Source of the DNA: Flexifilum sp963727545
GTDB lineage: Bacteria; Chloroflexota; Anaerolineae; Aggregatilineales; Phototrophicaceae
DNA length: 64,000 nt
NCBI GenBank assembly: GCA_963727545.1
Contig: CAVSGS010000016.1
Location: forward strand, 124,001-188,000
Direction: 5' to 3'
The translations under genes were made by a program, and so were the position numbers. The notes beneath the pieces are model-generated. The model had not been told where the DNA came from, did not search any database, and saw nothing but the letters and a program-made list of their open reading frames with translations. Position 1 is the first letter of the stretch; each line of letters starts with the position of its first letter. Shown here piece by piece: positions 17,336 through 27,600 of this stretch.

Positions 17336-18145
17336 GTGGCGTCTCTAGTCACCGAGCGGGGCATCGTCCACTATGAGGCTTACGGACGTGGACGCCCCGT
17401 CCTGCTTTTACATGGCTGGTTGAATTCGTGGGCGGTCTGGCGTCCGACCGTTCAGTTGCTGGGTCAAGAGTTCCGCGTCTACGCGCTGGACTTTTTTGGC
17501 TTTGGCGAGTCCGGCTCGCAGTCGGAAGATTATTCTGTCACCAACTTCGTCTCGATGGTCGATCAGTTCATGGATCGAATGGGGATCATCAAAGCCCCGC
17601 TGATCGGGCATTCGATGGGCGGGACGGTCGCCTTAAGCGCTGCGATTCGCTACCCGGAGAAAGTGGTCAAGGTGGCGGCAGTCGGGTCACCGATTCAGGG
17701 GTCGTCGCTGAGTCCGCTGCTGCGACTGGCGGCGTATCCGGGCTGGGTCAGCTTGAGCGAGACTCAGCCGCGCCTCTACAGCCTCTTTCAAGGCGTGTTT
17801 CTTCCCTTTTTGCGCGGTTACGCTTACTTGATGGCGAAAGACGGCAAGCAGGTCGGCGAGATGCTGACCGCCGACGTCTCCAAATTGACCGCCGGCTCGT
17901 TCTTCGAGAGCATCGCCACGCTGCGCCAAACCGATCTGCGCCCTCGCTTGAGCGAACTGCGGATGCCGGTCTTCGGCGGCTACGGCAAAAAAGACATCAT
18001 TGTCGATCCCAAGCAGTCCAAAGTTTTGAAACAGTACGTTCCCCACAGCCGGATCGAGTGGTTCGAGCAATCGGGGCATTTCCCGATGTTGGACGAGTCG
18101 GAACGTTTTCACGCCGCCGTGCGCGACTTCTTGTACAATGGGTGA
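17336..18145 (+). CDS. Alpha/beta hydrolase
   Basis: The 269-residue protein has a complete catalytic set: oxyanion region LLLHGW, nucleophile elbow GHSMGG, acid in YGKKDIIVDP, and His in SGHFPMLDES. The substrate is unknown. It starts at GTG (AAGGG about 8 nt upstream), 41 bp after the GTPase, so it is likely the third gene of that operon. A paralogue at 33221-34243 shares the same opening (HYE..GRGRPV.L.HGW) but has lost the nucleophile. Confidence 0.9.
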   Translation: MASLVTERGIVHYEAYGRGRPVLLLHGWLNSWAVWRPTVQLLGQEFRVYALDFFGFGESGSQSEDYSVTNFVSMVDQFMDRMGIIKAPLIGHSMGGTVALSAAIRYPEKVVKVAAVGSPIQGSSLSPLLRLAAYPGWVSLSETQPRLYSLFQGVFLPFLRGYAYLMAKDGKQVGEMLTADVSKLTAGSFFESIATLRQTDLRPRLSELRMPVFGGYGKKDIIVDPKQSKVLKQYVPHSRIEWFEQSGHFPMLDESERFHAAVRDFLYNG

Positions 18146-18290
18146 AGATCGAAGTCGTTGGTGATTGGTTTTTAGTTCTTAGTTTCGTCCGCTCGCTGCA
18201 CGACCCGCACAATCACCTGTCGTTGAGCGCTTTTGATAAAAACCAAAAACTAACCCCTAGAAACTGTCCTTGAGCCAGCCGGGATCAACT

Positions 18291-19607
18291 ATGCAACGTT
18301 ACGTGATTGAAGATACACGCCATGTTCCCCCGTTCAATCAACCGGCAAGTCTGCTGACGGTTGGCACTCGTCCCCTGAAAATCCATCACGAAGACGTGTT
18401 TCTGCGCTGCTTCAAAACCGCGACCGACGTCGGCTATACCTTCAGCAGCGCTCGCGATATGACGGCGGTGCAGGGTCCGGCGGTGGTCTATCGGGACAGC
18501 CTGTGGTTCGATGCGGAGTTCCTCGAATATTTCATCGACCGGGCGATCGCCAGCAAGCGCGCCTGTCGCGCCGCGATCCCGGCGGACGATCCTGCTTTTC
18601 GAACCTACACGCTGCCGTTGGCGACCGGCTTCGAGCGCGCGACCGCTCCCGACGGCACGGCGATCTACCTGTGCGACTTGTGGTACTTCCCGGAGAGCTA
18701 CACCGACGACATCCAGCCGATCGTCGTACCGAGCGATGCCGAAGAAATGGGTTTCTACAGCGTCCCCGACTTCATGACGATGGAGCAGGGCGACCTGACG
18801 CACTACGCTCCGGCGCGGGCGGTGGTCTCGATTGAGAGTTGGGTGCACGTCTACTTCGCAGCGATCATCTTCGGGATGTTCGGGCGCGGCAGCCGCTTCG
18901 ACCGCTACGTCCAAACCCATAATTTTTACACGCTCAAGCTGCTCTGGCGGGCGATCATGGAGCAGAAACAGCTGCTCAGCACGTCGGAAGTGGTGCGGGT
19001 CGGCAAAGGGACGAGCATCCACCCGACCGCCGTGATCACCGGTCCCGCTTCAATCGGCGAGAATTGCAGCATCGGACCGGGCGTATTCATCGATAACTGC
19101 ACCATCGGCGATAACGTCACGATTGACGATGGCTGTGTGCTGATGATGAGCGCGGTCGCCAATGGCTGTTTCCTGCCGTTCCGCTCGGCGCTGTACTTGA
19201 CGGCGATGATGGAGAACACGATCATCGCGCAGAACACCTGCTTACAGATGTGTGTGATCGGACGCAACAGCTTCGTCGGCGCGGGTAACACTTTCACCGA
19301 CTTCAACCTGATCGAGCAGCGCCCGATCAAAGCCGCCAACATCAACGGCGAACTGGAAGACGTGGGACAGGTCGTGCTCGGCGGCGCGGTCGGTCACAAC
19401 TGCCGGATCGGATCGGGGATGGTGATCTTCCCCGGTCGCATGATCGAGTCCGACGTGGTGCTGGTGGCGTCGCCCCAGCGCCGGGTGATCAGCCGCAGCG
19501 TGACCTTCGAGGAGAGCGATCACCACTACGTCGGGGCAAATCATCAGCGCCATTATCCGCGCGCCGATGAGACGGTCGCCGAAGACGAAACGTGGGATAC
19601 GTGGTAA
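18291..19607 (+). CDS. Left-handed beta-helix (hexapeptide repeat) transferase-like protein
   Basis: From the ATG at 18291 the protein has 438 residues; a TTG seven codons earlier is a weaker start. Residues 1-230 form an unrecognised N-terminal domain. About 240-400 contain hexapeptide repeats with the [LIV]-G-x4 rhythm (VRVGKGTSIHPTAVI, ASIGENCSIGPGVFI, CTIGDNVTIDDGCVL), so the fold is a left-handed beta helix. Such proteins are usually acyl- or nucleotidyl-transferases of sugars, or gamma-carbonic-anhydrase-like proteins. No His triad or clear sugar-binding motif lets me choose. It stands alone between repeats. Confidence 0.75.
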   Translation: MQRYVIEDTRHVPPFNQPASLLTVGTRPLKIHHEDVFLRCFKTATDVGYTFSSARDMTAVQGPAVVYRDSLWFDAEFLEYFIDRAIASKRACRAAIPADDPAFRTYTLPLATGFERATAPDGTAIYLCDLWYFPESYTDDIQPIVVPSDAEEMGFYSVPDFMTMEQGDLTHYAPARAVVSIESWVHVYFAAIIFGMFGRGSRFDRYVQTHNFYTLKLLWRAIMEQKQLLSTSEVVRVGKGTSIHPTAVITGPASIGENCSIGPGVFIDNCTIGDNVTIDDGCVLMMSAVANGCFLPFRSALYLTAMMENTIIAQNTCLQMCVIGRNSFVGAGNTFTDFNLIEQRPIKAANINGELEDVGQVVLGGAVGHNCRIGSGMVIFPGRMIESDVVLVASPQRRVISRSVTFEESDHHYVGANHQRHYPRADETVAEDETWDTW

Positions 19608-19611
19608 AGCA

Positions 19612-19645
19612 AGTGCTCAGTGCTGAGCAATGAGTGCTGAGTCAG
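19612..19645. repeat. CTGAGT-type repeat array, left half
   Basis: Tandem AGTGCTGAG-like units follow the stop codon. The reverse complement of the same array lies at 19831-19865, so the pair flanks about 185 bp that contain one GTAG palindrome and a terminator. Confidence 0.6.
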
Positions 19646-19718
19646 ATGCATTCCGCGAGCACAAGGATAGGATTACGTCAGGTATGGATAAGACGATTGT
19701 GCCAGCGAGTTTTCTTGT

Positions 19719-19746
19719 GTAGGGGCACGATATATCGTGCCCCTAC
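19719..19746. repeat. GTAG palindrome, copy 3
   Basis: This is a 28-bp perfect palindrome: arm GTAGGGGC, core ACGATATATCGT, arm GCCCCTAC. It is identical to the copy at 46000-46027. Confidence 0.9.
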
Positions 19747-19795
19747 GGTGAAAATCTCCCCTTGAATTCCTTAACCATAATTCACGTTAGGATTG

Positions 19796-19827
19796 AAAAA
19801 GGGCGCGATATATCGCGCCCTTTTTTT
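19796..19827. terminator. Bidirectional rho-independent terminator
   Basis: A perfect 10-bp stem (GGGCGCGATA and TATCGCGCCC, 19801-19820) is preceded by AAAAA and followed by TTTTTTT. The symmetry serves both convergent genes, the hexapeptide protein and the MFS transporter. Its core ends resemble the GTAG family core. Confidence 0.85.
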
Positions 19828-19830
19828 GTT

Positions 19831-19865
19831 CTTACTCGGCACTCATTGCTCAGCACTCAGCACTG
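19831..19865. repeat. CTGAGT-type repeat array, right half
   Basis: CTCGGCACTCATTGCT and CAGCACTCAGCACTG are the inverted counterpart of the array at 19612-19645. Confidence 0.6.
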
Positions 19866-19871
19866 TTTTTC

Positions 19872-21227
19872 TCACAACTTGAGGGCGGGGATCGTGTCGG
19901 TGGTGCGGAGGCGACTGGCGGTCGTCGGCTCCGGCGCGGTTTCCGCGACTTCCAAGCCCATTTGCCGGACGACGGGCATCGTCGCGGTGAAGAGCGTGAT
20001 AATCGTCAGCAGCGCGCCTGAGCCGACGAACAGCAGCATCAAATTGACGTTGATGATCGCGCCCGCCAGTGCACTCGACACCGGACCGATCCCCACCGAA
20101 GCGAACAGGGTCAGGCTCATCACGCGCCCCATCAACTGCTCCGGGACGCGCCGCTGCAACCACGTCATGAAATTGATGTTGACGTAGCCCATCGTCGTGC
20201 CCATCGCCAGATTGATCAGCGCGGCGACCGGCGTCGAGGTGCTGAACGGCAGGATGATCATGCCGATGCCGAGCAGCGCCACGCCCACCATCAGCGCCGA
20301 GCCGAAGCGCGTGGGTCGGGGCTTGGGCAGTACGCCCGCCAGAATCACGCCCAGCAGCGCGCCCCCGCCGTAAGCCGACATCAGGATACCGTAGGCAGTC
20401 GCGCCACCGGTCAGGTTGCGATCCGCCAGCACGGGGATGCCGATCTGGAACAGTCCGGTGCTGAACAGATTGATGGCGATTAGCAGGATGAAAACCACCT
20501 TGAGGACGACGCTGTCCAAGACGTAGCGCATCCCTTCCTTGATCGAGGCGAAGACGCTCGCCGGGGTTGCGTCGGACGTGTGCTTGGCGGGATGGATCAA
20601 CCAGAGCGCCACCAGCGAGCCGAGGAACGATGCTGCATCGAGCGCGAAGGCGACGCCGATCCCCTCGACGCCCGGTACGGCGTCCGCTGTCGTCGGCGTG
20701 CCCGCCAGCGCGCTGATGATCACGCCCGCGATCACCGGTCCAAGGAACATGCTCAGCATTGCCATCCCCTGCGTGAGCGTGTTCCCCATTTCAAGCTGAT
20801 CGCTTTTCAGCAGCGCTGGAAGAATCGCGCTCGACGCCGGGAAGAAGAAAGCGTCTGCCGTGCCGAATGCCAGCGCAAGGAGGTAGAGCATCCATAATTG
20901 AATGCCGCCGCTCAGCACCAGCAGCGCCAGCAGCCCGACCAGCACCGCCCGCACCAGATTCGAGGCGAACATGACGCTGCGCGGCGAGAACCGATCCACC
21001 AGCGCGCCGCCGACGATCATGAACAGGGCGCGCGGGATGCTTGCCAGCGCCATCACCGTGCCGAGCGCCAGCGCGCTGCCCGTAAGCTGCAAAACGAGCC
21101 ATGGCAGCGCGATCAGGTAGAACTGGTCACCGAGCAGGGAAATGCTTTCGCCGATCCAGAGCAGACGAAAGTCGCGGATGGCGAATGGATGGACTGATTT
21201 CGTTTCAGCCACGGCAGCAACAGACAT
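19872..21227 (-). CDS. MFS transporter (MFS_3-type exporter-like)
   Basis: The 451-residue protein has 12 predicted membrane helices, a cytoplasmic N-terminus (VHPFAIRDFRLLWIGESISLLGDQFYLIALPWLVLQ) and the loop 2-3 motif DRFSPR. The opening segment is typical of the EntS/MFS_3 branch, which exports siderophores or macrolides. The substrate cannot be told. The C-terminus is a short cytoplasmic tail. It is a single gene, terminated by the hairpin at 19796-19827. Confidence 0.85.
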   Translation of the reverse strand: MSVAAVAETKSVHPFAIRDFRLLWIGESISLLGDQFYLIALPWLVLQLTGSALALGTVMALASIPRALFMIVGGALVDRFSPRSVMFASNLVRAVLVGLLALLVLSGGIQLWMLYLLALAFGTADAFFFPASSAILPALLKSDQLEMGNTLTQGMAMLSMFLGPVIAGVIISALAGTPTTADAVPGVEGIGVAFALDAASFLGSLVALWLIHPAKHTSDATPASVFASIKEGMRYVLDSVVLKVVFILLIAINLFSTGLFQIGIPVLADRNLTGGATAYGILMSAYGGGALLGVILAGVLPKPRPTRFGSALMVGVALLGIGMIILPFSTSTPVAALINLAMGTTMGYVNINFMTWLQRRVPEQLMGRVMSLTLFASVGIGPVSSALAGAIINVNLMLLFVGSGALLTIITLFTATMPVVRQMGLEVAETAPEPTTASRLRTTDTIPALKL

Positions 21228-21335
21228 ACCAGCTACTCCTGATATTCACGGGTTGATTCTGCTTCACATCCTTACATACGTCGCAACCCCGGTTTGAGTT
21301 ACACTGATAGTGAAAATTCGTCACGAGGATCCAAC

Positions 21336-22433
21336 ATGAGCGAAGACACCTTCGCCTTTATCATCCACCCGATCCAGATCAAGAAGGATGTGGCGCGGAA
21401 GTATCCGCTGCTCGGCAAAATCTTGACCGAACGGGAGATTAACTTCTTCTCGCGCTTCTTTCCACCGGTCTATCTGTCGGAAGTGAGCGGGATTCGCTCG
21501 GCAGAGACCGGGCGCGAACTGAACGGCTGGCTGATCGCCTGTCCGTTCACGCCGCCGACGATGATGTCGCTGCCGGTCGAGACGGTCTACAACAAGATCG
21601 TCGCCTGCGGGCACATGGCGGAAGAACTCGGCGCGAAAATACTCGGCTTAGGGGCGTATACCTCGGTCGTCGGCGATGCGGGCAAGACGATTGCCGATCG
21701 GCTTGACATCCCCGTCACAACCGGCGACAGCTACACCGTCGCCATCGCCGTCGAAGCGATCCGCGAAGCCGCGCGGGTGATGGACATCCCGCTGCGCGAA
21801 GCGACGGTCGCCGTCGTCGGCGCAACCGGCGCGATCGGGCGAACCTGCGCCCAACTGCTCGCCGGGGAGAGCGCCGAACTGATCCTCGTCGGGCGGCGGA
21901 GCGAGCCGCTGGACGCGCTGCGCGCGGAGTGCACCGGCTTGGGCGCGCAGGTCAGCGCCAGCACCGACGTCAGCACGATCTACACGGCTGACCTGATCCT
22001 CGCCGTGACCAGCGCCGTTCACGCCGTGATCGAGCCGAAGCACCTCAAACCGGGCGCGGTGATCTGCGACGTGGCGCGCCCCCGCGACGTCTCGCGGCGG
22101 GTCGCCGCCGAGCGCGACGACGTGCTGGTGATCGAGGGCGGGATGGTCGAAGTGCCCGGCGAGCCGGACTTTCACTTCGACTTCGGCTTTCCGCCGCGTA
22201 AAGCCTATGCTTGCATGGCGGAGACGATGGCGCTGGCGCTGGAAGGGCGCTACGAGGACTACACCATCGGCAAAGACATCAGTATCCGGCAGACGCATGA
22301 AATCGAGGACATCGCTGACCGGCACGGCTTCCGGCTGTCCGGTTTCCGCTCCTTCGAGCAGCCGGTGAGCGACGAGCAGATCGCCGCCGTGCGCGAACGC
22401 GCCGCCCGCAATCGGCGGGCGTTCTCATCTTAA
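21336..22433 (+). CDS. Long-chain acyl-ACP reductase (AAR)-like oxidoreductase
   Basis: From the ATG at 21336 (GAGG upstream; the TTG at 21294 is weak) the protein has 365 residues. It has a Rossmann fold with VAVVGATGAIG near residue 160. It follows the cyanobacterial acyl-ACP reductase pattern throughout: GLGAYTSVV, TTGDSYTVAIAVEAI, VIEPKHLKPGAVICD, VIEGGMVE. It keeps a Cys (Cys293, in KAYACMAE) at the position of the active-site Cys of cyanobacterial AAR. AAR reduces acyl-ACP to a fatty aldehyde with NADPH. No aldehyde-deformylating oxygenase is nearby, so an alkane route is not supported. A shikimate-dehydrogenase-like activity is the alternative. Confidence 0.75.
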   Translation: MSEDTFAFIIHPIQIKKDVARKYPLLGKILTEREINFFSRFFPPVYLSEVSGIRSAETGRELNGWLIACPFTPPTMMSLPVETVYNKIVACGHMAEELGAKILGLGAYTSVVGDAGKTIADRLDIPVTTGDSYTVAIAVEAIREAARVMDIPLREATVAVVGATGAIGRTCAQLLAGESAELILVGRRSEPLDALRAECTGLGAQVSASTDVSTIYTADLILAVTSAVHAVIEPKHLKPGAVICDVARPRDVSRRVAAERDDVLVIEGGMVEVPGEPDFHFDFGFPPRKAYACMAETMALALEGRYEDYTIGKDISIRQTHEIEDIADRHGFRLSGFRSFEQPVSDEQIAAVRERAARNRRAFSS

Positions 22434-22457
22434 GCAGGGATAAAGGGATAGTTGACA

Positions 22458-22865
22458 ATGATCCATGCAAGCGGCTCCTACGAGATCAAAAGCTGGGATG
22501 AAAAAACGTGGGACGGCAAAGGACGTACCGAACAACCCGGCGCGAAATTGACTCACGCGGCGGTGACGTTCCTGTTCCACGGCGATGTCGAAGCCGAAGC
22601 TAAAACGCAGTATTTGATGAGCTATCTGGACGACGCCAACGCGACTTACGTCGGCTTGCTCCAACTTGACGGACAAATCGGCGACCGCAAGGGGACGTGC
22701 GTCTTGAAGCTCGACGGCAAATTTGAGAACGGCGCGGCAAGCTCGATCATGACCATCATTCCCGGTTCAGGGACAGGTGAACTGGCGGGGATCATGGGAG
22801 CAGGCGAAACCGTCGCCGTCCATGCCGACACGCAGCCATTTACGCTCGATTACGAGTTCAAGTGA
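22458..22865 (+). CDS. DUF3224 protein
   Basis: The 135-residue beta-rich protein has the DUF3224 pattern: an N-terminal SYEIKSWDEKTW, a central LDGQIGDRKGTCVL, and GAASSIMTIIPGSGTGELAGIMG. These are small barrel-like proteins of unknown role. AAGGGA lies about 10 nt before the ATG. It follows the AAR-like gene by 24 bp and may share its transcript. Confidence 0.85.
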   Translation: MIHASGSYEIKSWDEKTWDGKGRTEQPGAKLTHAAVTFLFHGDVEAEAKTQYLMSYLDDANATYVGLLQLDGQIGDRKGTCVLKLDGKFENGAASSIMTIIPGSGTGELAGIMGAGETVAVHADTQPFTLDYEFK

Positions 22866-22871
22866 GACGGC

Positions 22872-23425
22872 TTACTCGGCGAAGATGTCGCGGACGGGGA
22901 GCGTGAAACCGGGCAGGGCGGTTCCGCCGTCGAGTGTATCCTCGACGCCGTAAGTCTTGGGGGCAGCGTCAGGGCGGTGGACGGTCACGCGCTGCGGATC
23001 GGGGTTGACGACCCAGACGATCACGCCCGCGCGCAGGTAGTTATCGACCTTGATCGCCATCTCGTCGGGCGTATTCGACGGCGACAGCACCTCGACGGCG
23101 AGATCGGGCGCGATGGGGTTATAGGCTTCGGTGGATGGGGCTAGCGTCTGTCGCGTTTTTGAGACGAACGCGCAATCGGGAATATAGCGTTCACTGCCGA
23201 TCATGATAGCCACCATCTGCGCCAGTGGTAAATCCAAGCCGCTTTTGAAGGACGAAGCCGCCGATCAATATATTCATGCGATGAACCCAGCGCCGATGAA
23301 ACTCCGTTGGAAACCACTTCGATTATCTCCCCCCCGATGAGTTCGAACAGGCGGTCGGCGTTCTCTGGCAGCGTCGCAAAGCGCTCGAATTCGCTCGCGT
23401 CAACCTTGGTTGTTTGCATCGCCAT
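22872..23425 (-). pseudogene. Uma2-family (PD-(D/E)XK) protein, two frameshifts
   Basis: The N-terminal part (FERFATLPENADRLFELIGGEIIE) and the C-terminal part (ERYIPDCAF, PDLAVEVLSPSNT, VEDTLDGGTALPGFTLPVRDIFAE) are clear Uma2 signatures but lie in different frames. A third frame in between supplies the missing TTGADGGY. Shifts are needed near 23270-23286 and near 23202-23208. The catalytic acidic and EVLSP elements survive. Uma2 proteins are putative restriction-endonuclease-fold nucleases, often in many copies per genome. Frame-shifting suggests decay or sequencing error. GGAG lies 8 nt before the ATG. Confidence 0.8.
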
Positions 23426-23647
23426 AAGAGACTCCACTGCTCAACACTCGTGATCGAATTGTACCACGAGCGATGTTACAAAGTTTACACTTGCGTCCGG
23501 CGTTCGGCGTTATACTTAGGGACAAAGCGATCCCGTCTCGTCTAGGTTGGCGTGATGTCAACTACATTATGTATAGTTGGGTTTTGATAACGAGAGTCGC
23601 GTGACAAGGTTTCACCGCGTTCAGACACCCGGTGGCAAGGGGCAGGC

Positions 23648-24583
23648 ATGAGTAAAGGACGGATACTGGTCGTCGAGGACGACCTCGACATTTCCAATAT
23701 GCTGCGGATTTATTTCAGCGGGCAGGGCTACGAAGTGCAGGTGGCGCCGCGCGGCGGCGATGCGCTGACGGTGACGCGCAAGCAGCTCCCGAACCTGATT
23801 GTGCTCGACATTATGCTGCCGGACATGAACGGTTACGACGTCTGCCGCGAACTGCGCACCACCACCCGCACCAGTCATATCCCGATCATCTTTCTGACGC
23901 AGAAAGACGAGCGCAGCGACAAGATTCAGGGGTTGGAACTGGGCGCGGACGACTACATCACCAAGCCGTTCGACATCGAAGAACTCAAGCTGCGCGTGCA
24001 GAACGCGATCACCGCTGCCAACCGGCAGACGCAGATCAACTCCAAGTCGAACCTGCCGACCGGTCGCTTGATCGAGGATCATCTACGGACGCTGATGCAC
24101 AGCGAGCGCTCGTGGACCTATCTCGACTTGAAGATCAACAATTTCGACGCCTTCACCGACGTCTACGGCTTCGTCGCCGGGGACGAGGTGATCCGCTTCA
24201 CGGCGGTGCTGCTCGGCGAGGTGATCGACGAGGAAGGCACGCCCGACGATTACGCCGGACATCCGGGGCGCGATAACTTCATCATCATCACGCACGCCGC
24301 CGACCCGGATCGGTTGGAACAACTGCTGCTAGAGACCTTCGACGAGAAGATCAAGCAGCATTACTCGTTCATCGACCGCGAGCGGGGCTACATCCTCGTG
24401 CCGGATGCTGATTACGGCGAGCGCCAAGCGCCGTTGATGACGCTGGCGGCAGGCGCGGTCTCGACGCGCACGCACCAGTTTTCGGACATCCGCGAGATCA
24501 CCGAACTCGCCGCCGAGGATCGCCGCCGGGGGGTATCCGGGCTGGACAGCAGCGACAGCGCGAACCTGCTCACCTCGTGGTAA
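23648..24583 (+). CDS. Response regulator with degenerate GGDEF domain
   Basis: The 311-residue protein has a receiver domain at 1-125 with phospho-acceptor Asp54 (LIVLDIMLPDMNG), acidic pocket EDD, and Lys in ITKPF. Residues 140-290 follow the diguanylate cyclase fold (TYLDLKINNFDAFTDVYGFVAGDEVIR). The active-site motif is HPGRDNF instead of RxGGDEF, so cyclic-di-GMP synthesis is unlikely; it may bind a nucleotide or act as a scaffold. It is the first gene of a signalling operon: the giant histidine kinase begins 23 bp later. Confidence 0.9.
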   Translation: MSKGRILVVEDDLDISNMLRIYFSGQGYEVQVAPRGGDALTVTRKQLPNLIVLDIMLPDMNGYDVCRELRTTTRTSHIPIIFLTQKDERSDKIQGLELGADDYITKPFDIEELKLRVQNAITAANRQTQINSKSNLPTGRLIEDHLRTLMHSERSWTYLDLKINNFDAFTDVYGFVAGDEVIRFTAVLLGEVIDEEGTPDDYAGHPGRDNFIIITHAADPDRLEQLLLETFDEKIKQHYSFIDRERGYILVPDADYGERQAPLMTLAAGAVSTRTHQFSDIREITELAAEDRRRGVSGLDSSDSANLLTSW

Positions 24584-24606
24584 TGCTCAGTGACGGGTAA
24601 AGTCTC

Positions 24607-27600
24607 ATGGGACTGGCTTTAATTCTCTTTGCGGGCGCGGTTGTCATCCTGATCTGGCTTTATCTGTGGTCACTTCAACGACAGCGGCTCGGAAATATCC
24701 CCGAACTCGCCGCGAATGCGACGGATATCCCGGCGGCGATGCTCGCCAACGACGATGCCGTGATCGTGGCGTCCGAGCACGGACAGGTGCTCCACGTCAA
24801 TGAGACGCTGCAGCGCTGGCTGAACGTCGACAACCCCGACTTAGAGATGATCGCGCGCGGCGCGCAGCCGGTCGATACTTTCCTCGAATTGTTCACCCGC
24901 GAGGCACAAGCCTCGCTGCAAATGAATCAGCGCTGGGTCGAAGCGACGTCGCACCGCGTCCCGGCGGACGGCGGTCAGCGGATGGTCGTCGTCCTGCGCG
25001 AACTGACTGCCAATCCGACCAACCCCGACGCGCTCGACCTCAACCGGGCGATCAACGTCGTCAACGAGATCGGCGAGACGATCAACGCCAGCCAAGGCTT
25101 GGAGCCGGTCTTGCAAGGGCTGCTGACCATCATCCGCAAGCAACTGCCCGCCGACGCGGGCGAAATCTGCCTGTGGGATGAGGAGCAGGAGGTGTTGGTG
25201 CCGCAGGGCTGGATCGGCGATAGCGCCTACGTGCTGTCGCTGGTCGAGGCGGGCGGCGCTTACGCGCCCGGCGAAGGGATCAGTGGCTGGATCGCCCGCT
25301 ATCGCCGTCCGGTGCTGAGCAACCTCGGCGACGAGACGGCAGTCCGCCCCAAGCTGAGCAATAGCCCATTCCAGAGTTACGTCGGCGTGCCGCTGCTGGT
25401 CGGCGAGCGCTTCCTCGGCACGTTGGAATTTGCGACGGCGCGCCAGTTCAGTTCGGCGGATCTGTCGCTGCTGCAAGCGGTCGCCAAACCGGTGACTACC
25501 GCCATCTACAATGCCGAACTCTACAGCGGGCAGACGCGCCGAATCGAGGACTTGGCGACGCTCCAGCAGGTGATCGATCAGGCGGCGCTGGCAGAAGACC
25601 CGGCGCAGGTGATCCTGACGCTCAACCAGCGGATCGCCCGGCTGCTGGATGCGCGCGTCTGCGGGATGCTGGTCTACGATGATTTGCGGGAAGCGCTGGT
25701 CGCGCAGCCGCCGTTTTATGGTCTGCCGCTCCAAATCGTGCGCAATTTCGCCATCCCGGTGCCGGAAGGCAGCGCAGCTTACGATATTTGGCAGCAGCAG
25801 GATTACTGGATGACCAGTGACATCATCGGCGAACCGCTCGCTGAGGAGATGCGGCTCTCGCTGCTGGTCAATACCGCCGGGCTGCATGAACTGATTCTGA
25901 TGCCGCTGCAAGTCGGCAGCCGCCGAATCGGGACGATCCTGATCGGCGACAAGCAGGCGGGCGGCGGATTCAACGCGCAGGACATCCAGAATTTGCGCCT
26001 GCTGTCGGCGCAAGCCGCGGTCGCGGTCGAGGATATTCGCTTGGTCGAGCGCCAGCAGATCCACGAGACCGAGATGACCGGACTGCAAGAGATCGCGCAG
26101 GCGTTCGGCGCGATCAGCCATTCCGACGTGTTTTACGCCAACGTGACCGAGCGGATCGCCCGCGTGATGGGCATCGAGCGCTGCGGCATTCTCCTCTACG
26201 ACGCTGACATCGACAGCTTGGTCGCTCAGAAGCCCTATTACGGGCTGGACGACCGGATCGTCAGCCGTTACGTGATCTCGCTGCAGACGAGCAGCGCGCT
26301 GGATCAGATTTGGCACGAAGAAGATTACTGGTATACCAACGCTGTCCCGACCGACAAGGTGATCAATGGCGCGGGGCTGGCGGAATTCGCCAACGAGATC
26401 GGCTTGCAGAAAACGCTGCTGGCGATCATGTCGACCGGTGGGCGGCGGCTCGGCTTGGTGCAGGTTTCCAACAAGATCAGCGGCGAGGATTTCACCGACA
26501 ACGACGCCCGGCTGCTGCTGATCTTCAGCGCGCAGATCGCCGGGATGATCGAGAACGCGCGGCTGCTGCGCGCGGTGCAGACGCGCGCCGACGAATCGGA
26601 AGGTTTGCGCCGTGTCGCCGAGTATGCCGGTGCCGTCATGACCGGCGAGGACGATTTTCTGCCGGTGCTGCGCGAAATCTGCCGCTTAACCAACAGTCCG
26701 GCGGCGTTCGTCAACGTGCTTGACCCGCAGTCGGGGCGCTTGATCGGCTATCCCAAGTACGGGTACGGCTTCCAGCGTGCGGAGCCGGTCATTTACGACA
26801 CCTACGAAAAAGGCTTCGAGCGCAGCGTCGCGCTCTCGCGCCAGCCGTTCATCAGCTACGACGTACCGCTTGACGATGCCGTACTGCCCGCTTATCGCGA
26901 GACCTTCGCCGACATGGAGATGACCACGACGGTGATCGTACCGCTGGTGGTCGGCGAGCAAGTGCTCGGCGAGATGGGCGTATTCAACCGCGAGGAACCA
27001 CCCTACGGCGAAGCCGATATTCGCAACTTGCAGGCGATTGCTATCCACGTTGCCGCCGCGCTCGACCGCGTGCGGCTGCAAGAAGCGACCGGTCAGAACT
27101 TGCGCCGCCGCTTGCAGGAACTCGACGCGATCTCGCACGTGAGCAACGAATTGGCGACCACGCTCGATTACGAGCGCGTGCTCGACGTGATCCGCTACGA
27201 AGCCGTCCGTGCGACCGATGCCGAAGGTAACAGCGTCGTCCTGCTGCGTCAGCCGGAAACGCCGGACAGCGAGCCGCGGATTGACCGGCGGCTGGGCGAG
27301 AGCCAGTCGAAGGTGCTGACTAGTGTCGAAGCGCTGGCGATCCAGCAGGGGATCGAGCCGGTGGTGGTCGAGGATTATCAGGCGCAGGCAGCTCTGCAAG
27401 CCGATCCGCCGTCGGCGCGGTCGGCGGTGGCTGCCGCGATCGTCTACGAGGATCACCCGATTGGCGTGATCCATCTCTATCACAGCCAACCCTATGCTTT
27501 TGACGAGCGCGCCGCGACCTTCCTGATGACGCTGGCGGCGAAAGCCTCGCTGAGCTATGGCAACAACCGCCGCTACGTCGAAAATCAGGAACGCAGCGAT

